DNA of 64,000 nt, from assembly GCF_013155385.1 (NCBI RefSeq), contig NZ_JABJUQ010000007.1, positions 2,462,001 to 2,526,000 on the forward strand. The letters run 5' to 3'. Each line of letters begins with the position of its first letter. Position 1 is the stretch's first letter. Positions 20,343 through 28,940 of this stretch are shown piece after piece. The DNA comes from Bacillus sp. WMMC1349. Lineage in GTDB: Bacteria; Bacillota; Bacilli; Bacillales; Bacillaceae. The translations under genes and the position numbers were made by a program. The notes beneath the pieces were generated by a model, which saw only the letters and a list, made by a program, of their open reading frames with translations, was not told where the DNA came from and ran no database searches.

Positions 20343-20633
20343 TTATTGTTCTCCTTCGTTTTTATTGATCGCTCCAGAAGTTGAGTCATTTATTTGCCCC
20401 AGTAAATTAGCATTCAAGTTGTTAATATTTTGAATATATTCGTTAATGTTGTTTTGAATTGATTGATTTAATTCTGTGTTCTCCATTTTTGTCCAGTCCA
20501 TTTGTTTTATATCCAGATTGCTATTCTTTTGAACTAATTCTAAGATCGCTTGGCCAAGACCGCTAATCTGGTTGTTCATTCTCTCAATCAGTTCTGCTGT
20601 TTCGACATCCGGTTGTTGGTTGTTATCAGCCAC
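20343..20633 (-). CDS. Unknown 96-residue Asn/Gln-rich protein
   Basis: Hydrophilic, acidic protein beginning (M)ADNNQQPDVETAELIERMNN, helical in appearance and rich in Asn, Gln and Ile, with no cysteine, signal peptide or membrane segment. A GTG start at 20633 follows a strong AAAGGAGGGATTAA site, which argues that it is a real gene. I do not recognise a family. A possible sigma-K promoter lies upstream, so a spore coat or mother-cell role is conceivable. It is downstream of yebC and next to repeat copy B. Confidence 0.65.
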   Translation of the reverse strand: MADNNQQPDVETAELIERMNNQISGLGQAILELVQKNSNLDIKQMDWTKMENTELNQSIQNNINEYIQNINNLNANLLGQINDSTSGAINKNEGEQ

Positions 20634-20666
20634 TTTAATCCCTCCTTTCTTCTAAAATGTCCTTTT

Positions 20667-20694
20667 TAATATATGACTTGAGAACATAACTTGT
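20667..20694 (-). promoter_or_regulatory. Possible sigma-K promoter upstream of the 96-residue ORF
   Basis: On the minus strand, AC (20693-20694), a 17-base gap, then CATATATTA (20667-20675) fits the late mother-cell pattern AC-N16/17-CATAnnnTA. It is a short consensus and could match by chance. Confidence 0.35.
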
Positions 20695-20723
20695 TTCCGC
20701 TTTCGTTTGAAAACGAAAGAAAA

Positions 20724-20744
20724 ATGACGCTTCATCAGCGTCAT
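20724..20744 (-). terminator. Terminator overlapping the yebC stop
   Basis: Perfect stem ATGACGC / GCGTCAT with a seven-base loop, followed on the minus strand by TTTTTC; it overlaps the last codons of yebC. A second hairpin, CTTTCGTT / AACGAAAG, lies at 20700-20719. Confidence 0.75.
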
Positions 20745-21466
20745 TCATGAACATTTGTATAGACTTCTTGAACATCATCATCCTCTTCAAGCACGTCAAC
20801 GAGTTTTTCAATCTTCTCCTGATCTTGTTCAGCGATTTCAGCATACAAATTAGGAATCATAGTGATTTCAGCGATAGCGAGCTTGTAACCGCGTTGATTC
20901 AATCCGTGTCTAATTTCTTCAAATTGCTCAGGTTCTGTATAAATTTCAAACAGCTCATCACTTGTTTCAAGTTCTTCGGCACCAATTTCAATAAGTTCAA
21001 GCATGAATTCATCTTCATCTGAGTCAAGTTCCTCTCGCTCAATCGCAATGTATCCTTGTCTGTTAAACATATATGACACACAGCCTGTTTCCCCAAGATT
21101 TCCGCCATTTTTGCTAAAAGCGGTTCTGACATTTGTTGCTGTCCGGTTTTTATTATCTGTTAAACATTTAACCATAATTGCAACACCAGCTGGTCCATAA
21201 CCTTCATAAGTAATTTCCTCGTATTGGTTTCCGTCTTGATTTCCAGCAGCTTTTTTTATCGCACGGTCAATGTTATCGTTCGGCATGTTGGCATTTTTGG
21301 CTTTATCAATCGCAAGACGAAGGCTTGGATTTGATTCTGGATCAGGTCCACCCGTTTTAGCAGCCACATAAATTTCTTTGGCAAGCTTCATAAATATCTT
21401 TCCGCGTTTAGCATCCTGTGCATTCTTCCTCTTCTGGATATTCTTCCATTTGGAATGACCAGCCAT
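20741..21466 (-). CDS. yrbC: YebC/PmpR-family regulator
   Basis: A 241-residue member of the YebC (TACO1) family, beginning [20 protein letters not shown], the family signature. The middle contains [20 protein letters not shown] and the C-terminal half is strongly acidic. Family members were described as DNA-binding regulators and more recently as translation factors that help ribosomes through proline stretches, so the functional label is open. 241 residues matches B. subtilis YrbC. GGGAGGCAAAAGAAT precedes the ATG. Confidence 0.93.
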   Translation of the reverse strand: MAGHSKWKNIQKRKNAQDAKRGKIFMKLAKEIYVAAKTGGPDPESNPSLRLAIDKAKNANMPNDNIDRAIKKAAGNQDGNQYEEITYEGYGPAGVAIMVKCLTDNKNRTATNVRTAFSKNGGNLGETGCVSYMFNRQGYIAIEREELDSDEDEFMLELIEIGAEELETSDELFEIYTEPEQFEEIRHGLNQRGYKLAIAEITMIPNLYAEIAEQDQEKIEKLVDVLEEDDDVQEVYTNVHE

Positions 21467-21531
21467 ATTCTTTTGCCTCCCATCCAGTCTTTTATGTACT
21501 ACTTTATCTGTTTTACTCTGTTTTTGTAAAG

Positions 21532-21558
21532 AAAATGCCGGGGTAGCCCCGGCATTTT
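21532..21558 (-). terminator. Terminator after coxA
   Basis: Perfect 11-bp stem AAATGCCGGGG / CCCCGGCATTT with a three-base loop, starting right at the coxA stop. The flanking A and T runs make it usable in both directions. Confidence 0.9.
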
Positions 21559-21559
21559 G

Positions 21560-22201
21560 TTAGCGGTTTCCTAAACGACCATTTCGAATGTCGCCACGAT
21601 CCCGTAAGTTTTGAGGATTGTCATTCATTTCCCGAAACCTTGTAAATAGGGTATTATCTTTGACGACTTGAACCGTTCTCTTTCCAGCATACTTTTTGGC
21701 TGTTTTTCTGATTTGATTTCTTTCAGCATCTGTTAGTCGTTCGTCAGCACGCACTGCAATGATGGCGGTTTCGTCTGTTACAACGACTTGACAATCATCA
21801 ATTTGATTCATGTTGTTGATCCGTCCGGTGATATTCCTGGATATTCTTAGATTTTCCGGTCTGTCATACCTCATATTTGGTGTGCCAGTCGTATCTGTTA
21901 AATGGTTGTGATAATTCATATCCCCTCTGCTATACGTTCCACCGCGTGTTGGAACTTGAACATCCCGACGATTACGGTCTGTTACATTTGTTGTGCCGTT
22001 TCGCCCATCCATGTTTTCAAGCATATCTGTGACAGGACCGTCATTATCCACTCTGTCATTCCGATCTCTGTCATTTGTATAATAACCGACTGGACGGGTA
22101 TTGTCTTGATTTCTCGTATCCATCGCATTGTTAGTTCCACATGCAGAAAGACCTGCAGTCAAAATTAAAATCCCTGAAAACACCTTTAACTTGTTATCCA
22201 A
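21560..22201 (-). CDS. coxA: Spore cortex lipoprotein CoxA (YhcN/YlaJ family)
   Basis: A 213-residue sporulation lipoprotein: signal sequence ending in LTAGLSAC with lipidated Cys21, a low-complexity Asn/Asp/Arg-rich middle, and a YhcN/YlaJ domain at about 110-190 (VVVTDETAIIAVRADERL). B. subtilis CoxA (formerly YrbB) lies in the cortex and is slightly shorter. The start is a TTG at 22199-22201 after GGGGGGCTTAC, a modest site. Gene order safA-coxA-yrbC matches B. subtilis. Confidence 0.88.
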   Translation of the reverse strand: MDNKLKVFSGILILTAGLSACGTNNAMDTRNQDNTRPVGYYTNDRDRNDRVDNDGPVTDMLENMDGRNGTTNVTDRNRRDVQVPTRGGTYSRGDMNYHNHLTDTTGTPNMRYDRPENLRISRNITGRINNMNQIDDCQVVVTDETAIIAVRADERLTDAERNQIRKTAKKYAGKRTVQVVKDNTLFTRFREMNDNPQNLRDRGDIRNGRLGNR

Positions 22202-22322
22202 AGTAAGCCCCCCGTTAAACCATTAATTTTGAGCATATTCTGCTCTTCTTTAAAATGTGCTTTAACGAGGAAGACTAACCTTGTTAGTTATAGACAATCC
22301 AAAAAGCTTTTTTTAAAAGCAT

Positions 22323-22350
22323 GAAAAAAGGAACGATGGTTCATCGTCCC
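22323..22350 (-). terminator. Terminator after safA
   Basis: Stem GGGACGATG / CATCGTTCC with a three-base loop followed on the minus strand by TTTTTT, nine bases beyond the safA stop. Confidence 0.85.
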
Positions 22351-22358
22351 GTTTTAGA

Positions 22359-22937
22359 TTAGTCCTCATCCTCTTCAGGTCTGTTAAACATTTGACTTGT
22401 TTGTGGTTGCTGAGTGTAGCCTCCCATATAAGGAGTTCCCATTTGCGGCATCTGTCCGTATGGTACGCCTCCTGGGTAACCTCCCTGAAATTGGCTAGGA
22501 CCTCCACATCCGCAGTCTGGATCACCGTTAATGTTCGGCTGACCTGTGTAACCGTAACCTTGTGGGGTGAATCCCGGGTAGGCGGGATACTGTCCCTGAT
22601 ATGGATATTGTCCCATATAGCCTGGAGCTGTTGGCGGTTGTTGATAATATGTTTGGCGACTATCGTTGTCATAATCCAAATTGTCATCTCTTTCAAATCC
22701 TCCTGGATTCATATAACCAGCCTGAGGCATGTAGGGCATTTGAGCAGGGTAAGGATACCACGGACCAAAACCTGAGCCAGGAAGGATTGGTGATACAGGT
22801 ATCCAACACCCAGGATAAAACGGATATGGCTGAGGATAATAACCAGTAGGATATGGCATTCCTGAAGGCATTTGACTTTCCATTCCTCCTTGGGGTTGCT
22901 GAGACATATTCGGATTCGGATAGTTGACATTTTCCAT
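22359..22937 (-). promoter_or_regulatory. Internal translation start producing a SafA C-terminal form
   Basis: Within safA, AGGAGGAGAATAAT precedes an in-frame ATG at 22935-22937, giving a product of 192 residues starting MENVNYPNPNMSQQ. In B. subtilis, SafA-C30 arises from internal initiation at Met164; the position and the strong ribosome-binding site here fit the same arrangement. Confidence 0.75.
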
Positions 22938-23402
22938 ATTATTCTCCTCCTCATTTCTCCATTGATCATTCTTGATGGATGATTGCTTTTGAGGTTCATA
23001 CGGCCTTGGAGGTACAGAAGATTGATGTAACTGGCTTACATTTTGATAAACACCAGAAATATCCCCTTCCGGCAAATCGCTCCCTCCAAACTTAGGAACA
23101 GGTGGGACATATGGAACAGAAGGCTTTTCCTTCGGTTTCGTATCTTCGATGTCAACCGTTGATGTCGGTTTTTCATCTGCAAATGGATGTTGTGGTGGTT
23201 TTGGAAACTCCTTTCTCATATTGACTTGTTCCTCTTTCTTAACTGGCACTGCTGCTGACGGCACCTTTATTTTCATGCCAGGCATGATCAAATCGGGATT
23301 GCTAAGTTGTGAATTTAATGACTTTAGCTCCTTGAAATCCACTTCATATTTTTGTGCAATGTTTTCCAGAGTGTCGCCTTTTTGGACAATATGAATTTTC
23401 AA
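22359..23402 (-). CDS. safA: Spore coat assembly protein SafA
   Basis: Organiser of the inner spore coat that binds cortex peptidoglycan and SpoVID. 347 residues: N-terminal LysM domain at 2-48 (HIVQKGDTLENIAQKYEVDF), a proline-rich linker, and from about 156 a Pro/Tyr/Gly/Gln-rich region with many PYP and GYM steps. Start is a TTG at 23400-23402 after TAGGAGGGGAAAACG. An internal ATG with a strong ribosome-binding site at residue 156 corresponds to the separate C-terminal product known as C30 in B. subtilis. SpoVID, its partner, is also in this window. Confidence 0.93.
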   Translation of the reverse strand: MKIHIVQKGDTLENIAQKYEVDFKELKSLNSQLSNPDLIMPGMKIKVPSAAVPVKKEEQVNMRKEFPKPPQHPFADEKPTSTVDIEDTKPKEKPSVPYVPPVPKFGGSDLPEGDISGVYQNVSQLHQSSVPPRPYEPQKQSSIKNDQWRNEEENNMENVNYPNPNMSQQPQGGMESQMPSGMPYPTGYYPQPYPFYPGCWIPVSPILPGSGFGPWYPYPAQMPYMPQAGYMNPGGFERDDNLDYDNDSRQTYYQQPPTAPGYMGQYPYQGQYPAYPGFTPQGYGYTGQPNINGDPDCGCGGPSQFQGGYPGGVPYGQMPQMGTPYMGGYTQQPQTSQMFNRPEEDED

Positions 23403-23508
23403 CGTTTTCCCCTCCTATGCAAAAACGTGAACGTACACATAAGATTAACTAATATGTTTCCTCACAAATTTATGCACAGTCAGAAGGGGTTATGCTAAAA
23501 ACTTGTTT

Positions 23509-24618
23509 TTAACTAATATTTAACATCCGGTTTAATGCACTTACAGCATCTAATGTGATCTCTTTGTCTACTCGAATCATACCAGTCGGTTGACCTTTCT
23601 CGATTTCTTCTAAAGACCATAATAAATGAGGAAGGTCGATTCTGTTCATTGTCAAGCATGGACACATATCGGGATTCAGTGATTCAATTTGTTTGTCAGG
23701 ATGATCCTTGATAATTCGCTTGACAAGATTCATTTCTGTTCCGATCGCCCATTTACTGTTTGGTTCTGCTTTGTTAATCGTATCAACGATTTTTTTGGTT
23801 GAACCGTTGTAATCGCTGAGCATCACGACTTCATGAGAACATTCGGGATGAACGATCACATTGATTTCCGGGTCACGCTCTTTTATATTTCTGACATTAT
23901 CAACCGTAAATTTTTCGTGAACTGAGCAATGTCCTTTCCAGAGTATTATTTTCACATCTTGAATATCGCCTTCATAGATCAGTTCTTCCGCAATAGGATC
24001 CCATACTGCCATCTGGCTGAGCGGAATACCTAGATCATAGGCTGTGTTACGTCCAAGGTGCTGATCAGGTAGAAATAAAATCCGCTCTTTTTTCGTCAGT
24101 GCCCATGTTAAGATACGGCTAGCATTTGATGATGTCACTGTTGCACCGCCATTTCTCCCGGTAAAAGCTTTAATTTCAGCAGTAGAATTCACATATGTTA
24201 ACGGTATCATCGTGTCACCATAAATTTTAGTTAACTTATCCCACGCTCTGTTTGTCTGCTGCATATTTGCCATATCAGCCATCGAACAGCCAGCTCTCAT
24301 ATCAGGCAAAACGACAACCTGTTCTTTGTTTGTCAGCATATCGGCAGTTTCGGCCATAAAATGAACACCACAAAACACAATGTATTGCGCCCTTTTATTG
24401 GCTTGGGCTATTTGTGCTAGTTGCAGTGAATCCCCTGTTGCATCAGCAAATTGAATCACTTCATCTTTTTGATAATGGTGACCAGGAATAAACAACTTTT
24501 CACCAAATTTTTGTTTAATCCGCAAAATTCTTGTCACCATTTCCCCTTCTGACATTTCCTTGTAATAGTGGGGAATCATGCCGCTGTTTGCTTGATTGAT
24601 TAAGTTTAAAATAGACAT
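23509..24618 (-). CDS. nadA: Quinolinate synthase A
   Basis: [4Fe-4S] enzyme condensing iminoaspartate with dihydroxyacetone phosphate to quinolinate in de novo NAD synthesis. 369 residues. The three cluster cysteines expected from the B. subtilis enzyme are present at about 111 (RAGCSMAD), 230 (WKGHC) and 320 (DMCPC). GAGAGGAAATAA precedes the ATG. It follows nadC by 24 bases in the nadBCA operon, repressed by NadR. Confidence 0.97.
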   Translation of the reverse strand: MSILNLINQANSGMIPHYYKEMSEGEMVTRILRIKQKFGEKLFIPGHHYQKDEVIQFADATGDSLQLAQIAQANKRAQYIVFCGVHFMAETADMLTNKEQVVVLPDMRAGCSMADMANMQQTNRAWDKLTKIYGDTMIPLTYVNSTAEIKAFTGRNGGATVTSSNASRILTWALTKKERILFLPDQHLGRNTAYDLGIPLSQMAVWDPIAEELIYEGDIQDVKIILWKGHCSVHEKFTVDNVRNIKERDPEINVIVHPECSHEVVMLSDYNGSTKKIVDTINKAEPNSKWAIGTEMNLVKRIIKDHPDKQIESLNPDMCPCLTMNRIDLPHLLWSLEEIEKGQPTGMIRVDKEITLDAVSALNRMLNIS

Positions 24619-24642
24619 TTATTTCCTCTCCATTCTCATTTT

Positions 24643-25476
24643 TTAAAGATCGATATTCATGCTAATATCAAGACTTTTCACAGAATGTGTCAAATAGCCG
24701 AGTGAGATATAGGACACACCTGTCCCCCTGTAAGTAGGGAGGTTTTCATATGTTATACCGCCTGAAGCTTCCGTTATTATATGACTAGGTGTCATACTCG
24801 CAAATTTTTTTACAGTTTCGGGAAAACAATTGTCAAACATGATAATATCTGCTTTTGCTTCAATTGCTTCAACAAGCTCTGTTTCAGACTCGATCTCCAC
24901 TTCAATCTTTATCATATGTCCACATGTCGCACGGGCTTTTTCAACCGCTTGTAAAATCGAGCCACACGCTGCAATATGATTATCTTTTATCATGATCCCG
25001 CCATCCAATCCGAAGCGGTGATTGTAACCTCCACCTGTTTTGACAGCATATTTTTCAAGCATTCGTAACCCAGGGGTGGTTTTTCTTGTATCACAAATTT
25101 TAATATGTGGATCATTTAAATGGTTTACAGATTGTTTTGTTAACGTTGTAATACCCGACATTCTTTGAATAAGATTTAAAATGACCCGTTCCCCTGTCAG
25201 AAGTGAAGCGGCCGGTCCTTTAAGCCGAGCGATGATGTCGCCTTTTGTAAGCGATTCTCCATCCTTTTTATGCATCGTCACCAAAATCGTTTCATCCATC
25301 AGGCTAAAACCTTCTTTGATCACCATCTCTCCGGCAAAAAAGCCATTTTCCTTTGCAATGATAACGGCATCACATTGATGATCCCCTTCAAAAACAGCCT
25401 GAGAAGTGAGATCTCCCCAGCCAATGTCTTCCTTAAAAAATTCGACAAGCATTTGTCTAAGCTTGAGCAATTGCAT
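24643..25476 (-). CDS. nadC: Nicotinate-nucleotide pyrophosphorylase (quinolinate phosphoribosyltransferase)
   Basis: Converts quinolinate and PRPP to nicotinate mononucleotide and CO2. Conserved segments include FKEDIGWGDLTSQ near the N-terminus, NLIQRMSGITTLT, CDTRKTTPGLRMLEKYAVKT and IMIKDNHI. The frame starts at 25494, but the ATG at 25474-25476 has the better spacing to TTGGAG, giving 277 residues; the alternative adds six. It overlaps the end of nadB by about 20 bases, so translation is coupled. Confidence 0.94.
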   Translation of the reverse strand: MQLLKLRQMLVEFFKEDIGWGDLTSQAVFEGDHQCDAVIIAKENGFFAGEMVIKEGFSLMDETILVTMHKKDGESLTKGDIIARLKGPAASLLTGERVILNLIQRMSGITTLTKQSVNHLNDPHIKICDTRKTTPGLRMLEKYAVKTGGGYNHRFGLDGGIMIKDNHIAACGSILQAVEKARATCGHMIKIEVEIESETELVEAIEAKADIIMFDNCFPETVKKFASMTPSHIITEASGGITYENLPTYRGTGVSYISLGYLTHSVKSLDISMNIDL

Positions 25477-27031
25477 GGTCTCCAATCCCTTCATTTTTTC
25501 TAATCTTTATACCGTCAACTGAATGAATGATTTGTTTTCCTTTCCAAATCGCATCGTCTTTCACCGGAAAATCTGAGCGATAATGCCCGCCTCTGCTTTC
25601 TGTACGAAGTAATGCAGATTGTGTCATCAGTTTGGCTGTTTGCCAAACATGTGACAGCTCAAGTTGTTCATTTGTGATTTCTTTCACATTTATAATTTGA
25701 ACTGGCAATTGTTCAAGCCAATTTTTCATCTTTAATAATTCAGGAGCTGTACGCACAATTGATACACATTTTGTCATCTTTTTCTGTATGTCTTCCAAAG
25801 TCGATTCTGGGACAGCAAATACGATCTCTTCAGGGTTGTGCCGTTTTTTATTCACGACAGGGAGATTTTTTTTGCTTTGTATACGCTCCGCAGCTCTTCT
25901 ACCGAACACAAGACATTCTAGTAGAGAGTTGCTTGCCAGCCGATTAGCACCATGAAAACCGGTACAGGCTGATTCTCCAATTACATAGAGGTTGGGAATC
26001 GTTGTTTCTCCCCACTTGTTGACAGAAACTCCTCCCATTAAAAAATGCATTCCTGGTGATACAGGAATTTGACCTTCTTCTATTGGGATACCAGCTTTTT
26101 CACAAAGAGAAGAAATGGTTGGAAAGCGACTTTCAAAATTTGATATGTTTCTAATATCTAAAAACAGGCGAGCTCCTTCTGTCTGTTTTTGATGTAAAAC
26201 TCTTGCCACAATGTCCCGGGGTGCCAAATCTTTTAGTGGGTGAACACCATCCATCACAGATTGGCCATTTTGATCGATTAACACAGCTCCTTCCCCGCGA
26301 ACAGCTTCAGAAACAAGCCCATATGAAACGCCATCACTGATCAGGAGTGTTGGGTGAAACTGAACGAACTCCAAATCGGTCAGCTCTGCTCCAGCCCGAT
26401 AGGCCAAAGAAAGCCCGTCACTTGTGACAGAACGGTTATTGGTATTAATTTGAAATAGATGACCGCAGCCTCCTGCCGCAATGACCACATGATCCGCTTT
26501 TCTAAGGTGGGTTTTTCCAACACTATCTTTGGTCCAAACACCAGTACACCGTCCATTTTCAACCGATAAGTCAGCTACAGTTTCATACTCCTTCAACATG
26601 ACATGTTCACCGAGCTGTTTCAATAAGTACTGGATTAACATCCGTCCTGTCGCATCTCCTCCAGCATGTAAAATCCGGTTCATAGAGTGCGCTCCTTCTT
26701 TGCCAAGCTCTAGATTTCCGTCATGATCCACATCAAAAGGGAAATGTTGCTTGATCAATTCGTGAACAAGCCGTTTTCCATCTGTAATTGCACCTTTGAC
26801 AATATCAAAATGATTGTGGCCACAGCCTGCATACAGTGTATCTTCTATATGTGAATAGCTTGTATCTTCTGCTAATATCGATGTGGCAATGCCCCCTTGT
26901 GCAAGTGTTGAATTGCTGTCATTGGCTGATTTTTTTGTAATGACAATGACTTGATATGAAGGCGGCATAGCCGCAGCCAAAGATAAAGCAGCCGCACCAG
27001 CACCGACAACAATAATTGTCTGACCAGACAT
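25457..27031 (-). CDS. nadB: L-aspartate oxidase
   Basis: FAD enzyme oxidising L-aspartate to iminoaspartate, the first step of the de novo NAD pathway. 524 residues. The dinucleotide-binding motif is GAGAAALSLA (10-19), followed by STLAQGGIATS (substrate/flavin region) and the C-terminal ESACTGFHGANRLASNSLLE. GGAGGAGTCAAC precedes the ATG. It is the first gene of nadBCA and is divergent from nifS across the NadR operator. Confidence 0.96.
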   Translation of the reverse strand: MSGQTIIVVGAGAAALSLAAAMPPSYQVIVITKKSANDSNSTLAQGGIATSILAEDTSYSHIEDTLYAGCGHNHFDIVKGAITDGKRLVHELIKQHFPFDVDHDGNLELGKEGAHSMNRILHAGGDATGRMLIQYLLKQLGEHVMLKEYETVADLSVENGRCTGVWTKDSVGKTHLRKADHVVIAAGGCGHLFQINTNNRSVTSDGLSLAYRAGAELTDLEFVQFHPTLLISDGVSYGLVSEAVRGEGAVLIDQNGQSVMDGVHPLKDLAPRDIVARVLHQKQTEGARLFLDIRNISNFESRFPTISSLCEKAGIPIEEGQIPVSPGMHFLMGGVSVNKWGETTIPNLYVIGESACTGFHGANRLASNSLLECLVFGRRAAERIQSKKNLPVVNKKRHNPEEIVFAVPESTLEDIQKKMTKCVSIVRTAPELLKMKNWLEQLPVQIINVKEITNEQLELSHVWQTAKLMTQSALLRTESRGGHYRSDFPVKDDAIWKGKQIIHSVDGIKIRKNEGIGDHAIAQA

Positions 27032-27053
27032 GTTGACTCCTCCTGTAAATTTA

Positions 27054-27072
27054 CATCTGTCTTGACACCTAT
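27054..27072. promoter_or_regulatory. NadR (NiaR-type) operator between nadB and nifS
   Basis: CATCTGTCTTGACACCTAT is a near palindrome around TGTCTTGACA and overlaps the nifS -35 box. It resembles the nicotinate-responsive NadR/NiaR sites known upstream of nadB and nifS in Bacillus. A second short palindrome, TGTAAATTTACA, lies just to the left (27044-27055). Placement between the divergent genes supports joint control; assignment is by inspection. Confidence 0.65.
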
Positions 27073-27091
27073 ATTTACATATCGATAAAAT
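27062..27091 (+). promoter_or_regulatory. Sigma-A promoter of nifS-nadR
   Basis: TTGACA (27062-27067), 18 bases, TAAAAT (27086-27091), about 38 bases ahead of the nifS GTG. The -35 box lies inside the NadR operator, which would let the repressor block it. Confidence 0.6.
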
Positions 27092-27129
27092 AAACTCAAG
27101 TACTTTTTATAGAATGGGAGACTCTGGAT

Positions 27130-28308
27130 GTGATTTATCTTGATTATGCAGCGACAACACCGATCTCAAGTAGTGCCTTACAAACATTTGAAAAACTAAG
27201 CACAGATATTTATGGTAATTCTAGCAGCCTCCATGATGCTGGAGGCAAAGCAGACAATATTCTGAAATACTGTCGTAAGACATTGGCAAAACTGATCAAC
27301 GGTGATCCTGAAGGAATTTATTTTACAAGCGGTGGAACGGAAGCCAACTTTTTAGCGATTCATTCGATTTTAAATGGTCTTCCTTCGGAGAAACGTCATT
27401 TTTTAATGACAGAAATGGAACATCAGTCAATCCATATCTTAAAGCAGCAGTTGACCATGCAAGGATTTGAAGTCAGTACAATGAAACCAAATGCTGACGG
27501 AGTGATGACAACTGATATATTGAAACGGCACCTTCGTCCAGAAACAGGTCTTGTATCGATTCAGCATGCAAATTCGGAAACAGGTGTTATTCAGCCTCTG
27601 CGCGAACTTTCCTCTTATCTGCATCGGCAAGGAGTGCTCCTGCACAGTGATGCTGTTCAAACATTTGCGAAAATTCCAGTCAACGTTTCAGATCTTGGAG
27701 TTGATGCTTTATCAATTTCAAGCCATAAAGTATACGGTCCAAAAGGAACAGGAGCGGTCTACATGAAACCCGGTGTCAACTGGAAACCGGTCTATCCTGG
27801 AACCCTGCATGAAAAAGGCTTTCGCAGTGGCACTGTCAATGTTCCCGGTATCGGCGCTTTTATTGCGGCAGCTGAGTGGACGAACAATCAAATGAATGAA
27901 GTATATGAAAAACATCAGAAGCTGCGAAACCACTTTTTACAAGGGCTTGTGAATCGGAAACTCCCAGTTTCGCTCGCCGTTTCTGCGTCGGCAAATAGTG
28001 AAGTGCTTCCCCACATTTTAGGTTGTTTTTTTGATGCTTTTGAAGGACAATATGTTATGTTGGAATGTAATCGACACAATATCTGTATCTCAACAGGAAG
28101 CGCATGTTCAGCCGGCTACCATGAACCTTCAAACACGATGAAGGCTCTGAATATATCAACAGAACAAGCGCTTCAATTTATTCGAATTTCCTTTGGTTAT
28201 GACACATCCAAAGAGCATGTCGATCAATTGCTAGATGTTTTTTCAGCTATGAATGATGAGAAAGGAGACTATCGGATTGGCAGAGGAAATGAAACTTACG
28301 GGAGCTGA
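27130..28308 (+). CDS. nifS: Cysteine desulfurase serving NAD synthesis
   Basis: PLP enzyme that takes sulfur from cysteine; in Bacillus this NifS matures the NadA iron-sulfur cluster. 392 residues. The PLP lysine is Lys200 in SISSHKVYGPKGTGA and the active cysteine is Cys326 in STGSACSAGYH. Start is a GTG at 27130-27132 giving (M)IYLDYAATTPISSSAL; GGGAG lies 10 bases upstream. It overlaps the start of nadR and is divergent from nadB. Confidence 0.95.
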   Translation: MIYLDYAATTPISSSALQTFEKLSTDIYGNSSSLHDAGGKADNILKYCRKTLAKLINGDPEGIYFTSGGTEANFLAIHSILNGLPSEKRHFLMTEMEHQSIHILKQQLTMQGFEVSTMKPNADGVMTTDILKRHLRPETGLVSIQHANSETGVIQPLRELSSYLHRQGVLLHSDAVQTFAKIPVNVSDLGVDALSISSHKVYGPKGTGAVYMKPGVNWKPVYPGTLHEKGFRSGTVNVPGIGAFIAAAEWTNNQMNEVYEKHQKLRNHFLQGLVNRKLPVSLAVSASANSEVLPHILGCFFDAFEGQYVMLECNRHNICISTGSACSAGYHEPSNTMKALNISTEQALQFIRISFGYDTSKEHVDQLLDVFSAMNDEKGDYRIGRGNETYGS

Positions 28309-28819
28309 GCGGCGAAAACAACTACTCATTTGGCTAAAAGAGTCACAAACACCTTTAACAGGCAGTGAATTGGCAAAAAAATCTGCTGTTTCAAGACAGG
28401 TGATCGTCCAGGATATCTCTTTATTAAAAGCCAAAAATGAACCGATTATCGCTACAAGTCAAGGATATATGTATTTACACTCCCAAGCTAATGAAAAACA
28501 ACCTGTTACACGCATCATCGCATGTGAACATGGGCCAGAAAGAGCCGAAGAAGAACTGAATCTAATTGTCGATTTTGGGGTAACAGTTAAAGATGTCATT
28601 ATTGAACATCCTGTATATGGAGATTTGACAGCTTCTATCAGAGTGAGCACAAGAAAAGAAGTGAGCGACTTTATTAAAAAAATTTCTTCAACAAATGCCG
28701 CATACTTATCTCAGCTTACAAACGGGACCCACCTTCATACACTGGAAGCGGCTACTGACGAAAAAATTGACCAAGCTTGCGAAGCTCTAAAAACAGCTAA
28801 TATTCTTATACCTGAATGA
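28277..28819 (+). CDS. nadR: NAD biosynthesis repressor NadR (YrxA)
   Basis: Transcriptional repressor of nadBCA and nifS that responds to nicotinic acid. N-terminal winged helix with LTGSELAKKSAVSRQVIVQD, then a 3H domain whose three histidines are seen in CEHGPERAEEE, IIEHPVYGDL and GTHLHTLEA. The frame begins at 28253, but a TTG at 28277 following AAAGGAGACTATCGGA gives 180 residues beginning (M)AEEMKLTGAERRKQL, the B. subtilis length. It overlaps nifS by 32 bases. Confidence 0.92.
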   Translation: MAEEMKLTGAERRKQLLIWLKESQTPLTGSELAKKSAVSRQVIVQDISLLKAKNEPIIATSQGYMYLHSQANEKQPVTRIIACEHGPERAEEELNLIVDFGVTVKDVIIEHPVYGDLTASIRVSTRKEVSDFIKKISSTNAAYLSQLTNGTHLHTLEAATDEKIDQACEALKTANILIPE

Positions 28820-28861
28820 ATTTAGAATAGAGTAGTACTTGACAGAGAAACGATAAAAAAA

Positions 28862-28883
28862 CTGGCGGACATCTCCCCGCCAG
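28862..28883. terminator. Terminator between nadR and pheA
   Basis: Stem CTGGCGG / CCGCCAG with an eight-base loop, preceded by AAAAAA and followed by CTTTTAT, between the convergent nadR and pheA genes. Confidence 0.8.
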
Positions 28884-28940
28884 CTTTTATTATGAATCTC
28901 TTCCGATTGTTCAGCACTGCGGAGGAGTTTTTTCATCATT

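Noticed and set aside
20180..20433. An 82-codon plus-strand frame through repeat copy B
   Set aside because: Falls in the non-coding repeat and antisense to the 96-residue ORF.
22313..22775. Overlapping frames on both strands in the repetitive part of safA
   Set aside because: They arise from the biased Pro/Gly/Tyr codon composition of safA.
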